Numbered from the stretch's first letter, positions 42,027 through 52,282 are shown. The stretch: DNA of 64,000 nucleotides from Bacillota bacterium (GCA_023409535.1 JAEYGZ010000039.1:124001-188000); one strand, 5' to 3'. Notes: a model not told the origin generated them from the letters alone. Numbers and translations: made by a program.

Positions 42027-42084
42027 TTAGTGATATAAATGATAGTTTAGTGATATTGACGCTAATATACCCCAATGATAAGCT
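42027..42084 (+). promoter_or_regulatory. Likely YesN-activated promoter of the carbohydrate locus
   Basis: TTAGTGATAT occurs at 42027-42036 and again at 42047-42056, a direct repeat with a 20-bp period. The second copy abuts TTGACG (42056-42061), a possible -35; the -10 seventeen bases on (TAAGCT) is poor, as expected for an activator-dependent promoter. The same GTGATAT core with the same 20-bp spacing is found before the binding-protein gene at 55872-55898. The rest of 41857-42172 is AT-rich and gene-free. Confidence 0.5.
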
Positions 42085-42172
42085 TGATTACACGCAGTAT
42101 AGTTATAAAAAATATGGAATGATCTATAAGTATACATGTTAAATAATTGAAAGAATATGGGCGGTAAAACAT

Positions 42173-44029
42173 ATGTTGATTAGCAGATATGGAGATCTTG
42201 ACCTTACAAAGGTCGTACTTGGCAAAGAGGAATTTCATCCTTTTCCTAAGGCCTCAGAAAGACAGGGCTGGCAGGCTGCCTCTACGGATACCTGTGCTGA
42301 ATGGGTTTACTTAGGTGAAAAATACCTTGATTTTGTCTGGAAGCCACTGACGATGGAGCTCTATCTTATATATAACAGAACCGGTAATAATATTCTGTAT
42401 CTGAAAGCCTTCTTTGAGAGAAGAGCGGTTCTGGGAATACTTGTTTTATCGGAATGCCTTGAGGGTAAAGGCAGATTTCTGGATCAAATTATTAATGGAA
42501 TTTTTTGCATTTGTGAAGAGACCACGTGGATGACTCCTTATGATGTATCGTTAAAAAATGTAATAATACCTTCTAGGGGCGATCGCATCGTAGATCTTAG
42601 CTGCTCTGAAACTGGGGCATTGCTGGCTTGGACATATTATCTTTTTAAAGATATCTTTGACGAAATCAGTCCCGGAATTTGCGAAAGAATTGAAAAGGAA
42701 ATCAAGGAGAGATTGAATCTTCTATATATGACCCATGATGATTACTGGTGGATGGGATTTATTGAAACGCCCTATGTAAACAACTGGAATCCATGGTGCA
42801 ATAGGAATATGCTCATGTGCTTTCTTACAATAGAAAACGATCCGGAGGTTCGTGCTGCAGCAATACATAAGATCATGAGAAGTCTTGATGTCTATTTGAG
42901 CAAGTATTCTCCTGACGGCTGCTGTGAAGAAGGTCCCATGTACTGGGATGCGGCAGGTGGTGGCCTTCATGTTTGCCTTCAGCTGCTTTCCATGGCCACA
43001 TCAGGAAGGATAACTATATTTGATGAGCAGATTGTCAGGGATATAGGATCATACATAAGTAAGGTTCATATCAGCGGAAATTATTATGTGGACTTTGCAG
43101 ATGGTGATGCAATTGTGGAGATAAATCCGTCCATATACTATTTTGGCGTGGATGTAAATGACAGAAGTATGATAAATAAAGGCAAAAATGCGAAGCCTTC
43201 CCGTCCCAATATTTCAAACTGGTTTGGAATATTTGAATATATGAGAGATATTTTGACTGAGCAAAATCGTTTGGAAGCTTTGGAGGATATCAAGTACAGA
43301 AAGGATTCATGGCTTTGGTCTGCTCAGGTAATGACAGCAAGAGAAAGGGATGACAGTGACCAAGGTTTGTATCTGGCGTGCAAAGGCGGTCATAATGCAG
43401 AGCCCCATAACCATAATGATATAGGTAATTTCTTGGTATACATAGACGGGAAGCCTTTATTTATAGATCTTGGCACAGAGGAATACAATAAAAAGACCTT
43501 CAGCAAGGACAGATATGATATTTGGTATACTGGGTCCCAATTCCATAATTGTCCTACAATTAACGGAATGCCGCAAAAGGGCGGAGCAGAGTATAAGACC
43601 TCTTTTGCAGAATACGTTAATTCCGACGCAGCATCAGAGCTTAAAATGGATATAGGCAGAGCTTATCCGGAGAAAGCGGGAGTTAAGACATGGGTAAGAA
43701 CTTGCAGGTTGAACCGTGGAGAGAATTCATGTGTGGAAATTATTGATGAATTCTCATTAGCAATGTCATCAGACGATGTTTCTTATCATATGATGACACC
43801 TTACTGTCCGGTATTGACAAAAGAAGGTACGATTAGTCTTGAATATGAGGCTTCAAGGTTCATTACATTGGCTTATGACTGTGAAAATCTGAATTTCAGG
43901 TATGAAAAAATTGATATTACGGAGGACAGGCTGAGAAGGAACTGGGGGGAAGTGATGTACAGGATTGTACTAGCCGAGAAAGCACAGATACAAACCGGTA
44001 TACGCAGATTTATAGTAAAGAAAAATTAA
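42173..44029 (+). CDS. Heparinase II/III-like polysaccharide lyase
   Basis: A 618-residue protein with an N-terminal helical (alpha/alpha toroid) part and a C-terminal heparinase II/III domain, shown by KGGHNAEPHNHNDIGNFLVYIDGKPLFIDLG around residues 403-433, where the histidines match the metal or catalytic positions. Related proteins are eliminative lyases acting on uronic acids. WWMGFIETPYVNNWNPWCN near residues 190-208 resembles the substrate groove region. It has no signal peptide, so it should act on imported oligosaccharides. The ribosome binding site is weak (GGGCGG, nine bases before ATG 42173). It heads the locus, and its unsaturated product would be a substrate for the GH88 protein at 61402. 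Confidence 0.75.
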   Translation: MLISRYGDLDLTKVVLGKEEFHPFPKASERQGWQAASTDTCAEWVYLGEKYLDFVWKPLTMELYLIYNRTGNNILYLKAFFERRAVLGILVLSECLEGKGRFLDQIINGIFCICEETTWMTPYDVSLKNVIIPSRGDRIVDLSCSETGALLAWTYYLFKDIFDEISPGICERIEKEIKERLNLLYMTHDDYWWMGFIETPYVNNWNPWCNRNMLMCFLTIENDPEVRAAAIHKIMRSLDVYLSKYSPDGCCEEGPMYWDAAGGGLHVCLQLLSMATSGRITIFDEQIVRDIGSYISKVHISGNYYVDFADGDAIVEINPSIYYFGVDVNDRSMINKGKNAKPSRPNISNWFGIFEYMRDILTEQNRLEALEDIKYRKDSWLWSAQVMTARERDDSDQGLYLACKGGHNAEPHNHNDIGNFLVYIDGKPLFIDLGTEEYNKKTFSKDRYDIWYTGSQFHNCPTINGMPQKGGAEYKTSFAEYVNSDAASELKMDIGRAYPEKAGVKTWVRTCRLNRGENSCVEIIDEFSLAMSSDDVSYHMMTPYCPVLTKEGTISLEYEASRFITLAYDCENLNFRYEKIDITEDRLRRNWGEVMYRIVLAEKAQIQTGIRRFIVKKN

Positions 44030-44115
44030 CCGGATGCAGATAGTTAAAATGTGGATATGAAAAATAAGCTGAAGATACAATATAATTAATTCACTTATAT
44101 AAAGGAGATTGTCGT

Positions 44116-46113
44116 ATGGAGCAAAAGTTATATTACGGAACGTCTTTTTATCCTGAATTGTGGGATGAGACCACATGGAATCAGGATTTAGAGTATATGA
44201 AGATTGCCGGAATTAATGTAGTAAGAATGTCAGATTTTGCATGGTCTACCCTGGAGCCTCATCAGGACTGCTTTCATGTGGAATTCTTTAAGGACATAAT
44301 CGGAAGGCTTTATAAGGAAGGAATTGAAACAATTATAACCACGCCCACACCGGCGGCGCCTGTTTGGATGTCCCATAATCACCCCGAAAGAATGCTGGTA
44401 GATGAAACCAATACGCCCATGAGTCATGGCGGCAGGCAGCATATATGCACAAACAATGCATTTTTTAGAGAGCGGGCGGCGATTATTACCACGAAAATGG
44501 CCCAGGTATATGGCTCATTACCCGGTGTTATTGGTTGGCAGCTGGATAATGAATGGAAAGGCAATGTGTCAGAATGCTATTGCGAGACTTGTAAGGATTT
44601 ATGGCACCAATGGCTTCAGAAAAAATATGGAACGATTGACATACTTAATCATGCATGGGGTACGCATGTATGGAGCCAGCATTATGAGTCCTTCGAGCAG
44701 GTTCCGCAGCCATTAAAAACCCCTGTAGGTCACAGTCCGTCAATACTTACTGCTTACAGACAATTTTCCCGGGATAAGGTAACGGAATTTGCAAAGGAAC
44801 AGATCAGTATCATAAGGAAGTACTCTGCTTTGCCGATCACACATAATTCCAGTCCAAACCATTATATTGATAACCAGGATATTTACGAAGACCTGGATTT
44901 TGTTTCTTTTGACTATTATTGTACAAGTAATAATTACCACGAAATCCTTACTTGCATGGATTCCTTTAAGAGCTTGAAAAGCGACGTTCCCTTTTGGGTC
45001 ATGGAAACCTCACCTTGCTTTTGCGGTTGTTCCTTCGGTTACCAACCAATTCACAAAGATGGATTCATCAAGGCAGAAGCTGCTGCAGCTTATGCCCTTG
45101 GAGCTGCTGGGTTTTGTTACTGGCTTTGGAGACAGCAAAGCAGTGGCATAGAGCAAACCCATGGAGCCATACTAAACAGTTGGGGTGCTCCTTCTGTAGG
45201 ATTTAAAAATGTGGTGGAGGTAGGACAGCTTAGAGGCAAACTTGAAAAGGCGTTTATGAATACCGAGCCTATGCAGGCGGAACTGGCAGTGACCTATTCA
45301 GATCGGGCGAGAGCTTTCTTTCTATCAGAACCTCTGGAGCAGGGAACCACCAATTATGTTGAAGTTATGCAAAAATGGTACAAAATGATATTAGATACCG
45401 GAATTCATAGAGATTTTATCTTCGAGAATAATAACCTTGAGGGGTATAAGCTTTTAATGACTCCATTTATGCCCTATGTATCGGAAGAATATATGGACAG
45501 TGCGATTAGCTTTGTAGAGGCTGGAGGAACCTGGATTGTGGGGCCTCTTACAGGTATTCGTACAAAGGAACAAACAATAAACAAAGATCATGCTTTGGGA
45601 AGACTGGAAGAGTTGGTCGGGGTCACGACGGTTTATCACTATCCGGTAACCAATTCCGGTACTGTAGGGAATGCTTACGGCGTAAAAGCTGAACTTGCTT
45701 TTTGGAGCAGCTTGTTTGATTGCAGGGAAGGCAAAGTGATTGGACATATAGAAGATGGGGTCACTCCGGGCTTGCCATTTATTACCGAACATAAAAAGGG
45801 CAAAGGTAAAATTATCATGCTTGGTTCTATGCCAACCGGAGAAAAAGGTGTAGAAATGCTTCAAAAGCTTGTTGTTCATTATGCACAGGATGCCGGTATT
45901 AAATTAGCTGCCGATGTTCAAGCAGGTACAATGGTTGTTCCCCGTAAAGGCAAGAATTCGGTAATGTGGGTAATCATCAATATGGATGGAAATGGAGGAA
46001 CAGTGACATTACCGGAATCTTATAAGGATGTTTTTACCGGGGAGCTGATGGCTTCCGGAAGAGTAAAGGTAGAGCCGTATGAATGCAAGGTTCTTGAATT
46101 TTTGACACAGTAA
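44116..46113 (+). CDS. GH42 beta-galactosidase
   Basis: A 665-residue family 42 glycoside hydrolase. The TIM barrel starts at YYGTSFYPELWDE; the acid/base Glu is in WQLDNEW (residue 146) and the nucleophile Glu in WVMETSP (residue 297). Cysteines in ECYCETC near 155-161 match the structural zinc site of the family. Then come the trimerisation domain and a C-terminal beta-domain ending in VEPYECKVLEFL. GH42 enzymes release terminal beta-galactose and some prefer alpha-L-arabinopyranose. It is cytoplasmic, with no signal peptide. AAAGGAGA precedes the ATG. Confidence 0.93.
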   Translation: MEQKLYYGTSFYPELWDETTWNQDLEYMKIAGINVVRMSDFAWSTLEPHQDCFHVEFFKDIIGRLYKEGIETIITTPTPAAPVWMSHNHPERMLVDETNTPMSHGGRQHICTNNAFFRERAAIITTKMAQVYGSLPGVIGWQLDNEWKGNVSECYCETCKDLWHQWLQKKYGTIDILNHAWGTHVWSQHYESFEQVPQPLKTPVGHSPSILTAYRQFSRDKVTEFAKEQISIIRKYSALPITHNSSPNHYIDNQDIYEDLDFVSFDYYCTSNNYHEILTCMDSFKSLKSDVPFWVMETSPCFCGCSFGYQPIHKDGFIKAEAAAAYALGAAGFCYWLWRQQSSGIEQTHGAILNSWGAPSVGFKNVVEVGQLRGKLEKAFMNTEPMQAELAVTYSDRARAFFLSEPLEQGTTNYVEVMQKWYKMILDTGIHRDFIFENNNLEGYKLLMTPFMPYVSEEYMDSAISFVEAGGTWIVGPLTGIRTKEQTINKDHALGRLEELVGVTTVYHYPVTNSGTVGNAYGVKAELAFWSSLFDCREGKVIGHIEDGVTPGLPFITEHKKGKGKIIMLGSMPTGEKGVEMLQKLVVHYAQDAGIKLAADVQAGTMVVPRKGKNSVMWVIINMDGNGGTVTLPESYKDVFTGELMASGRVKVEPYECKVLEFLTQ

Positions 46114-46175
46114 GCAATAGCATAGATACATAAAAATAAATTGAAACTATCGACAAATTAATAGTGGAGGTATCG

Positions 46176-47258
46176 ATGAATACATTCAACGGACTTGGTT
46201 TAAATATGGGAAACATTTCAAGGATATCATCGGCAAAATCCCGTTCAATCAGCCCTGAAAACTTTACGGGTGAGAAGGGAAGAGGCGGTATGGCTACGGA
46301 GGGTACCGGTGCTTGGAGTGCCAGGGAATTGGGCTTAGGGTGGAAAATATCTCCGTCGGTTATTATTAAACCTGGTGAAACCTTTACAATTGCAGATATT
46401 GAAGGACCTGGTGCAATTGGGCAGATTTGGATGACGCCTGCGGGAGATATGAGGTCAAATATTTTAAAAGTATTCTGGGATGGACAGGAGAACCCTTCCA
46501 TAGAATGTCCCATCGGAGATTTTTTTGCCAGTGGCTGGGGTACCTATGCTCAGCTTTCCTCTCTGGCTGTATGCGTTAATCCGGGAAGTGCTTTCAATTG
46601 CTATTGGGAAATGCCCTTTCGTAAAAAATGTCTTATGCAGTTAACAAATTATTCGGAAAAAGACATGGTGCTGTTTTATCAGATTAATTATACCCTGACC
46701 GAAATTCCGGAGGATTGTGCCTATTTTCATGCAAGATTTAACAGAGTGAATCCGCTTCCCTATAAAGAGGTTTACACCATACTTGATCATGTAAAAGGAC
46801 AGGGACAGTACGTTGGAACTTATATGGCATGGGGGGTTAATAATTCAGGTTGGTGGGGAGAAGGAGAAATAAAATTCTATCTGGATGGAGATGTGGAATT
46901 TCCAACCATATGCGGAACCGGAACGGAGGATTATTTCTGCGGCTCATATAATTTTGAAAATAAAGAAACGAAGCAGTATCAAGCCTTCACGACGCCTTAT
47001 GCAGGCTTTCATCAGGTGATCCGACCGGATGGACTCTATCATTCTCAAATGAGATTTGGTATGTATCGCTGGCATATTACCGATCCGATCAGATTTGAAA
47101 AAGATATAAAAGTGACCATGCAAGCACTTGGCTGGAGAAGCAATTCAAGATATTTACCTCTTCAGGATGATATTGCCTCGGTTGCCTTTTGGTATCAAAC
47201 CCTACCGACGGACAAATTTCCTGCATTACCGGATAAAGATTCTTTAGAGATCATTTAA
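46176..47258 (+). CDS. GH172 family (DUF2961) glycosidase
   Basis: A 360-residue DUF2961 protein, the family now called GH172, whose known members cleave alpha-D-fructofuranosides, difructose anhydride or D-arabinofuranosides. Recognised segments are IADIEGPGAIGQIWMTP, NSGWWGEGEIKFYLDGD and TICGTGTEDYFCGSYNF, which contain the likely catalytic glutamates, and PDGLYHSQMRFGMYRWHI. Members form jelly-roll trimers or hexamers. The presence of a furanosidase suggests an arabinofuranose or similar branch on the substrate. The start is ATG 46176, with GTGGAGG five bases upstream. No signal peptide. Confidence 0.85.
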   Translation: MNTFNGLGLNMGNISRISSAKSRSISPENFTGEKGRGGMATEGTGAWSARELGLGWKISPSVIIKPGETFTIADIEGPGAIGQIWMTPAGDMRSNILKVFWDGQENPSIECPIGDFFASGWGTYAQLSSLAVCVNPGSAFNCYWEMPFRKKCLMQLTNYSEKDMVLFYQINYTLTEIPEDCAYFHARFNRVNPLPYKEVYTILDHVKGQGQYVGTYMAWGVNNSGWWGEGEIKFYLDGDVEFPTICGTGTEDYFCGSYNFENKETKQYQAFTTPYAGFHQVIRPDGLYHSQMRFGMYRWHITDPIRFEKDIKVTMQALGWRSNSRYLPLQDDIASVAFWYQTLPTDKFPALPDKDSLEII

Positions 47259-47296
47259 CCCGAGATTCTACAATAAAAAGCAGAGGGGGTTGCATT

Positions 47297-49696
47297 ATGG
47301 CTGATATCACAGAATTAGGTGTATCACAAATGGAAGGAACCAAATGGATCAGTGTTCCGCAGAACAAGCTGGAGTACGGAAAAGAAAATATTACCATCTA
47401 CTTCAGAACTGTGATCACTCTTGAAAAAATCAGTGAATTTACAATTTTCATCACTGCAAACAGCAAATACAAGCTTTGGGTAAACGGCAAAAGAGTCTGC
47501 ACGGGACCTTGTAAAGGTGATAGATGGAAACATTATTATGATGAGGTGGATTTGAAGGACTTTCTTAAAATCGGAGAAAACCTCATTGCAGTGGAAGTTT
47601 TATATATCAGCCCTGTTTTTGGTTTTAAAAGAGATAAAATCGCAAGTATGGCCAATGTGACGAATAACTTTGGTCCGATGCTTGCTATCAAGGGCGATTG
47701 TGCAGATGCTGACGGAAGACTGCTGGCTTCCCTTACTACAGGTAAAGCGTTCTGGGTTTATAAGGTGGATGAAAGTAAAAAGTGGGTAAACTATCAAGGC
47801 GATGAGTATTTTGCAGCCGAGCCCTTTGAAATTGTCCGAGGGGAAAAGGTTCCTCTTCTATGGAATGCAAGTGTGTCCCAGGGTAAGGACTGGAGCAGTG
47901 CCGTTGTGGCTGCTGAAACGGATTGGTGCGGCTTTGGTGTTATACCGATATTGCCTCTTGCGAAAAGACCGATCCCTATGATGGCTGAGAAAAAAGGCGG
48001 TTTTTTTGTTGAAAATAATACGTTAACGGGGGATATCAGTACAGACTTAATCAAGATCCCGTCAAAATCTAAGAGGAGCATCAAGCTTGATGCCTCCCAA
48101 TTGGTAACCGGATTTTTGAACCTTTATGTAACCGGTGGCAGGAATGGCAAAATTAAGATAAGTTATGCTGAGAGCTATTTTGAGATTTCGGAGGAAGGGA
48201 AAAGAAGAAAAGGGAACAGGGTAGAAAGCCACGAAGAGGAGCTTTATGGCGGATATGACACCTATTATCCGGGTGGTGGGGAGACTTTGTATGAGCCCTT
48301 CTTTTTCAGAACCTTCAGATTTGTTCAGCTTGATATTGAAACAAAAGAAGAAGCGATGCAAATAAAGCTTCCTGAGTTTATCGAAACAGGCTATCCATTG
48401 GAAATCATTTCAAAATTCCAGTCCGGCGCGGCATGGATGGCCTATCTCTGGGAAACCAGTATCAGATCCTTAAAGTGTTGTATGTTTGATACCTATGTGG
48501 ACTGTCCCTTTTATGAACTGCTCCAATATGCAATGGATGCCAGGTTGGAAGCTTTATATACCTATCTGCTGTCCGGTGATACAAGATTAGCTCTTAAGGC
48601 AATCGATGATCTCCATTCGTCAATGACACCCTATGGATTACTCCAATCAAGGGCTCCTTCTGAAAGTCCTAATTTAATCCCGGTATTTTCGCTGTATTGG
48701 ATTTTTATGCTCCATGATTATTATTGGCAAACAGGGGATCTTTCACCCGTGAAGCGATACAGACCCTCTATGGACGCGATTCTTGACTGGTTTGAACGTC
48801 ATTTGGGAGAATATGGATTTGTAGAAAACTTATATTATTGGGAGTTTATTGACTGGGTAGAGGAATGGAAGTATGACAATGGAATACTTGATGCTGTACC
48901 GGCTGCTGCCAAAGCAGGACCATGTGTGTCTACAAATCTTATTTATGCCTTTGCATTGCAAAAGGCAGCAGAACTGCAAAGCACCTGCGGATATTCCCAT
49001 ATGGCGGCAGAATATAATAACAAAGCTGAAAATATTCTTTTGAATGTTGAGAAGCATTGCTGGTCCAAGGAAAAGGAAATGTATAAAGATGGTCCGGATT
49101 TTGAGGAGTATACCCAGCATTCTCAAGCGCTTGCAGTATTAACAGGTCTTGCTGCCGGTGAACGTGCAAAAACAATAATGAAGAATTGTTTATGTGATCC
49201 TTCGGTTAAGCATTGTACCTATGCCTTTATGTATTTTCTTTTCAGAGCGCTTGAGAAGTCTGAACTTTATGATATGACAAAAGAATTATGGGAATATTGG
49301 CGATGCAATGAAGCGCTGGGACTTACTACCTGGCCGGAAGATTTCACCAAGCAAAGAAGTGATTGCCACGGCTGGGGCAGTCTGCCCATTTATGAGTTCA
49401 CCAGTTGTATCCTTGGAGTAAAGCCGGATTGCCCGGGCTGGGACAGAATAATCATTAAGCCTATTTGTAATTTTATGGATGATGCATCGGGCTGTGTTGT
49501 TACAAAGCATGGAGAAGTAAATCTTAGCTGGAAAAGAGAAAATGGTATTTGGAGTATGAAAGGGACGGTACCTGAGGGGATACCCTATAGAGTTGAATTT
49601 CCGGATGGTAGTATCCGTGAGGGCATAGGGGGCGAAGAATTGGATTTTTCTGTTGATTTAACCGAGCGAAGCATGCGTTCGGTTACGAGCTCGTAG
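47297..49696 (+). CDS. GH78-like alpha-L-rhamnosidase
   Basis: A 799-residue protein with N-terminal beta-sandwich domains (residues 1-330, including KYKLWVNGKRVCTGPCKGD, typical of the first GH78 domain), an (alpha/alpha)6 catalytic domain from about 380, and a C-terminal beta-domain with GVKPDCPGWDRIIIKP. The catalytic segment reads DTYVDCPFYELLQYAMDAR, which departs from the classical GH78 D-x-P-x-R-D-E-R sequence but is typical of a divergent branch annotated as family 78; LTTWPEDF follows. It should remove terminal alpha-L-rhamnose, consistent with rhamnose isomerase in the same locus. No signal peptide. AGAGGGGG precedes the ATG. Confidence 0.8.
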   Translation: MADITELGVSQMEGTKWISVPQNKLEYGKENITIYFRTVITLEKISEFTIFITANSKYKLWVNGKRVCTGPCKGDRWKHYYDEVDLKDFLKIGENLIAVEVLYISPVFGFKRDKIASMANVTNNFGPMLAIKGDCADADGRLLASLTTGKAFWVYKVDESKKWVNYQGDEYFAAEPFEIVRGEKVPLLWNASVSQGKDWSSAVVAAETDWCGFGVIPILPLAKRPIPMMAEKKGGFFVENNTLTGDISTDLIKIPSKSKRSIKLDASQLVTGFLNLYVTGGRNGKIKISYAESYFEISEEGKRRKGNRVESHEEELYGGYDTYYPGGGETLYEPFFFRTFRFVQLDIETKEEAMQIKLPEFIETGYPLEIISKFQSGAAWMAYLWETSIRSLKCCMFDTYVDCPFYELLQYAMDARLEALYTYLLSGDTRLALKAIDDLHSSMTPYGLLQSRAPSESPNLIPVFSLYWIFMLHDYYWQTGDLSPVKRYRPSMDAILDWFERHLGEYGFVENLYYWEFIDWVEEWKYDNGILDAVPAAAKAGPCVSTNLIYAFALQKAAELQSTCGYSHMAAEYNNKAENILLNVEKHCWSKEKEMYKDGPDFEEYTQHSQALAVLTGLAAGERAKTIMKNCLCDPSVKHCTYAFMYFLFRALEKSELYDMTKELWEYWRCNEALGLTTWPEDFTKQRSDCHGWGSLPIYEFTSCILGVKPDCPGWDRIIIKPICNFMDDASGCVVTKHGEVNLSWKRENGIWSMKGTVPEGIPYRVEFPDGSIREGIGGEELDFSVDLTERSMRSVTSS

Positions 49697-49739
49697 CGTA
49701 TGTGGAGGGCGGGTATCCTTTGACGAAAGGGTGATAAAT

Positions 49740-51242
49740 ATGAGTAATTTAAGATTAGCAGATGTATTCACGGATCATATGATTTTGCAGAGGGATATGA
49801 GAATACCGATCTGGGGTACTGCTGTGGGTGAATCTAAAATCACAATAGAATTTTGCGGACAAATCATTGAAGCATTGGTGGTTAATGAAAAATGGTGTGC
49901 ATATCTGAAGCCACTAAAAGCCGGCGGACCCTTTGAAATGAAAATAAATTCTGTGGTGACCCTCAAAAATGTTCTTGTTGGAGAAGTATTTGTGGCAGGA
50001 GGGCAATCCAATATGCAGTTTATCCTTAAGGATAGTTTGCATGGAGACGAAGTCGTAAGCAATGCTGATTTTAATGAAATACGTTATTATGATGTGCCTA
50101 GAATAGAATATGAGGATTCCGGCAATAAGCAGGGTGCGGATCCTACAGGCTGGCAAATATGCAATCCAGACAATGCAGGTGCTTTTTCAGCGGTTGCTTA
50201 TTATTTTTCAAAGAAGCTTCATGAGGCATTAAAGGTTCCAATTGGAATAATAAGCTGTAACTGGGGTGGTACCTCTGCATCCTGCTGGATGAGTGAAGAA
50301 TACATAGCAAGTGATGAAAATCTCAAGGTTTATCTGGATGAATATCATAAACAAATAAAAAATCAAACCGATGAAGAATATAATCAAAAGTGCAGTGCTT
50401 ACTATAAACGAACCGAAGCTTTTACAAAAAAGGTAGAAGAATTTAAATTATTACATCCTGATACGGATCAGGGCAGGATTGAAAGAGAGGTGGGAAATTA
50501 TCCTTGGCCGCCTCCCATGGGAAGAAAATCCTTTTTAAGACCCGCCGGCTTGTATGATACAATGCTAAAGAAAGTGATTAAGTATGGTATTAGGGCTATT
50601 ATTTTTTATCAGGGAGAGAGTGATACCCATAAGCCACAGCTCTATAAGACTCTTTTTGAGAAAATGATTCAAAACTGGAGAAAAGAATGGGGCAATCAAA
50701 ACCTGACCTTTATCTTCACACAGCTTCCCTTTTATAATGACAAAACAGTACAGAAGGATAGCTGGGCCTATGTCAGAGAAGCACAGCTGCAGATCATGAA
50801 AAAAGATAAAAATATCGGAATGGCAGTAATTACGGATTGCGGTGAAGAGGACAATATTCATCCGATCAATAAAAAACCGGTAGGTGAAAGGCTCGCTTTG
50901 ACAGCTTTAAATAAAATTTACGGATACCGGGTTATATGCTCTGGTCCTATTTATCATAGCTATGAGATAAATGGCAATAGGATTATAGTGAACTTTGTGC
51001 ATTCTGAAGGTGGTCTTTTAGCAAAAGGTGGGGCTTTGAAGGGGTTTACCATTTGCGGCAGTGATGGAGAATTTGTAGCTGCAGAAGCAGAGATAAAAGG
51101 GAATTCAGTAGAAGTCTCGGCGAAGGAAATTGACAATCCAATAGCGGTAAGGTATGGGTGGGCAAATTATTCGGAAACAAATCTGTATAATGCGGATGGA
51201 TTGCCAGCCAGTCCCTTCAGAACGGATAAGGATAGGAGATAG
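49740..51242 (+). CDS. Sialate O-acetylesterase-like carbohydrate esterase
   Basis: A 500-residue SGNH-fold esterase of the sialate O-acetylesterase family (PF03629). The opening LADVFTDHMILQRDMRIPIWG is typical; the nucleophile Ser is in AGGQSNMQF near residue 88, block III is FYQGESD near 290, and the His is in NIHPINKKPVGERLA near 373. In plant-glycan loci such enzymes usually take acetyl groups off xylan or rhamnogalacturonan sugars rather than sialic acid, and nothing here points to sialic acid. No signal peptide. The start at ATG 49740 is preceded by GAAAGGGTG. Confidence 0.85.
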   Translation: MSNLRLADVFTDHMILQRDMRIPIWGTAVGESKITIEFCGQIIEALVVNEKWCAYLKPLKAGGPFEMKINSVVTLKNVLVGEVFVAGGQSNMQFILKDSLHGDEVVSNADFNEIRYYDVPRIEYEDSGNKQGADPTGWQICNPDNAGAFSAVAYYFSKKLHEALKVPIGIISCNWGGTSASCWMSEEYIASDENLKVYLDEYHKQIKNQTDEEYNQKCSAYYKRTEAFTKKVEEFKLLHPDTDQGRIEREVGNYPWPPPMGRKSFLRPAGLYDTMLKKVIKYGIRAIIFYQGESDTHKPQLYKTLFEKMIQNWRKEWGNQNLTFIFTQLPFYNDKTVQKDSWAYVREAQLQIMKKDKNIGMAVITDCGEEDNIHPINKKPVGERLALTALNKIYGYRVICSGPIYHSYEINGNRIIVNFVHSEGGLLAKGGALKGFTICGSDGEFVAAEAEIKGNSVEVSAKEIDNPIAVRYGWANYSETNLYNADGLPASPFRTDKDRR

Positions 51243-51280
51243 TGCCTGCGGCCCAAAGCTTGCAGGCTGAGAAGAAAGGC

Positions 51281-52282
51281 ATGGTTATTAAAATGAGGAG
51301 AATAAAAGTTGCAGCCATACAGCCCAAATATTTAAGAATTCCGCAGGAATTTGACTTTCTGAAGGATGACTATAAGAATTCGCCAAATGAAATAATGGAA
51401 CATTTTTTAAAGGTTCAGATGGAGGTCACCTTTCACTTATTGGAGCAGGCAGGAAGAGAAGGCTGCGATATCGTAACGACTTGTGAGGATGTTACAGGAA
51501 CCAGCAATTATGCAATTGACATTACAGAAAACAATATATTTCCAAAGCTCCTTGAATTGACCGTTCCGATCGTTGAAAAAAGACTTTTTGAACTATCTAA
51601 AAAATATTCTATGTATATCATTGGCTGCTATAACAAAAGAATTGAGAATCGAAATTATAATGTGGCGAGTGTTTTTGATCGAGGGGGCAATATCTGCGGA
51701 GAATACCGTAAGACACATTTGCCTCCATATGAGCAATGGCAGATCACCGAAGGTGATGATATTAATACGATTGAACTGGATTTCGGTAAAATCGGGATAT
51801 CCATTTGTTATGACATGATGTTCTCTGAGTTTGTACAGGTGCAGGCACTGAAAGGAGCTGAAATAATTTTTCATCCCACTGCCGGATATGGCTGGTACGA
51901 CAGCATCGGTGAAGCAACCTTAAGAACTCGTGCCAATGATAACAATGTCTATATTGTCACAGCTAAAAACTATGTTTACAACGGTGCAGGAAACAGCAGT
52001 ATCATTGATTTCTGGGGACAAGTTCAAACAGACGCGGGCTTTTATGAAAATGTTATTGTGACCAAAGAAATTGACCTTGATTTTAAAAAGACTCAGCCTG
52101 ATTGGTTTTTTCCGGCACAGGTTTGTAATATTTCACAAGTGGGTGAAAGAAAATTAAAAGAAAGAAGACCGGAGCTTTATGGCACTATTTCAGAAATTTT
52201 ACATGAAAAGCTTAAATCGCCTGACCGGGAAGCATTAGAAAAGCTTTTCCGTAAGATTAAGTCCGGTGAATGTCATTGGTAG
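51281..52282 (+). CDS. Nitrilase-superfamily carbon-nitrogen hydrolase
   Basis: A 333-residue member of the nitrilase superfamily. The Glu-Lys-Cys triad is visible in TTCEDVTG, EYRKTHLPPYEQ and ISICYDMMFSE, and RTRANDNNVYIVTAKN follows. These enzymes hydrolyse amides, nitriles or N-carbamoyl groups, or transfer acyl groups; the substrate cannot be told. It is unusual in a glycan operon and may remove an N-acyl or amide group from the imported sugar. The start is uncertain: GTG 51242 overlaps the previous stop and has AAGGAT eight bases upstream, ATG 51281 and ATG 51293 follow GAAGAAAGG, and the family sequence begins at 51293. Cytoplasmic. Confidence 0.85.
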   Translation: MVIKMRRIKVAAIQPKYLRIPQEFDFLKDDYKNSPNEIMEHFLKVQMEVTFHLLEQAGREGCDIVTTCEDVTGTSNYAIDITENNIFPKLLELTVPIVEKRLFELSKKYSMYIIGCYNKRIENRNYNVASVFDRGGNICGEYRKTHLPPYEQWQITEGDDINTIELDFGKIGISICYDMMFSEFVQVQALKGAEIIFHPTAGYGWYDSIGEATLRTRANDNNVYIVTAKNYVYNGAGNSSIIDFWGQVQTDAGFYENVIVTKEIDLDFKKTQPDWFFPAQVCNISQVGERKLKERRPELYGTISEILHEKLKSPDREALEKLFRKIKSGECHW

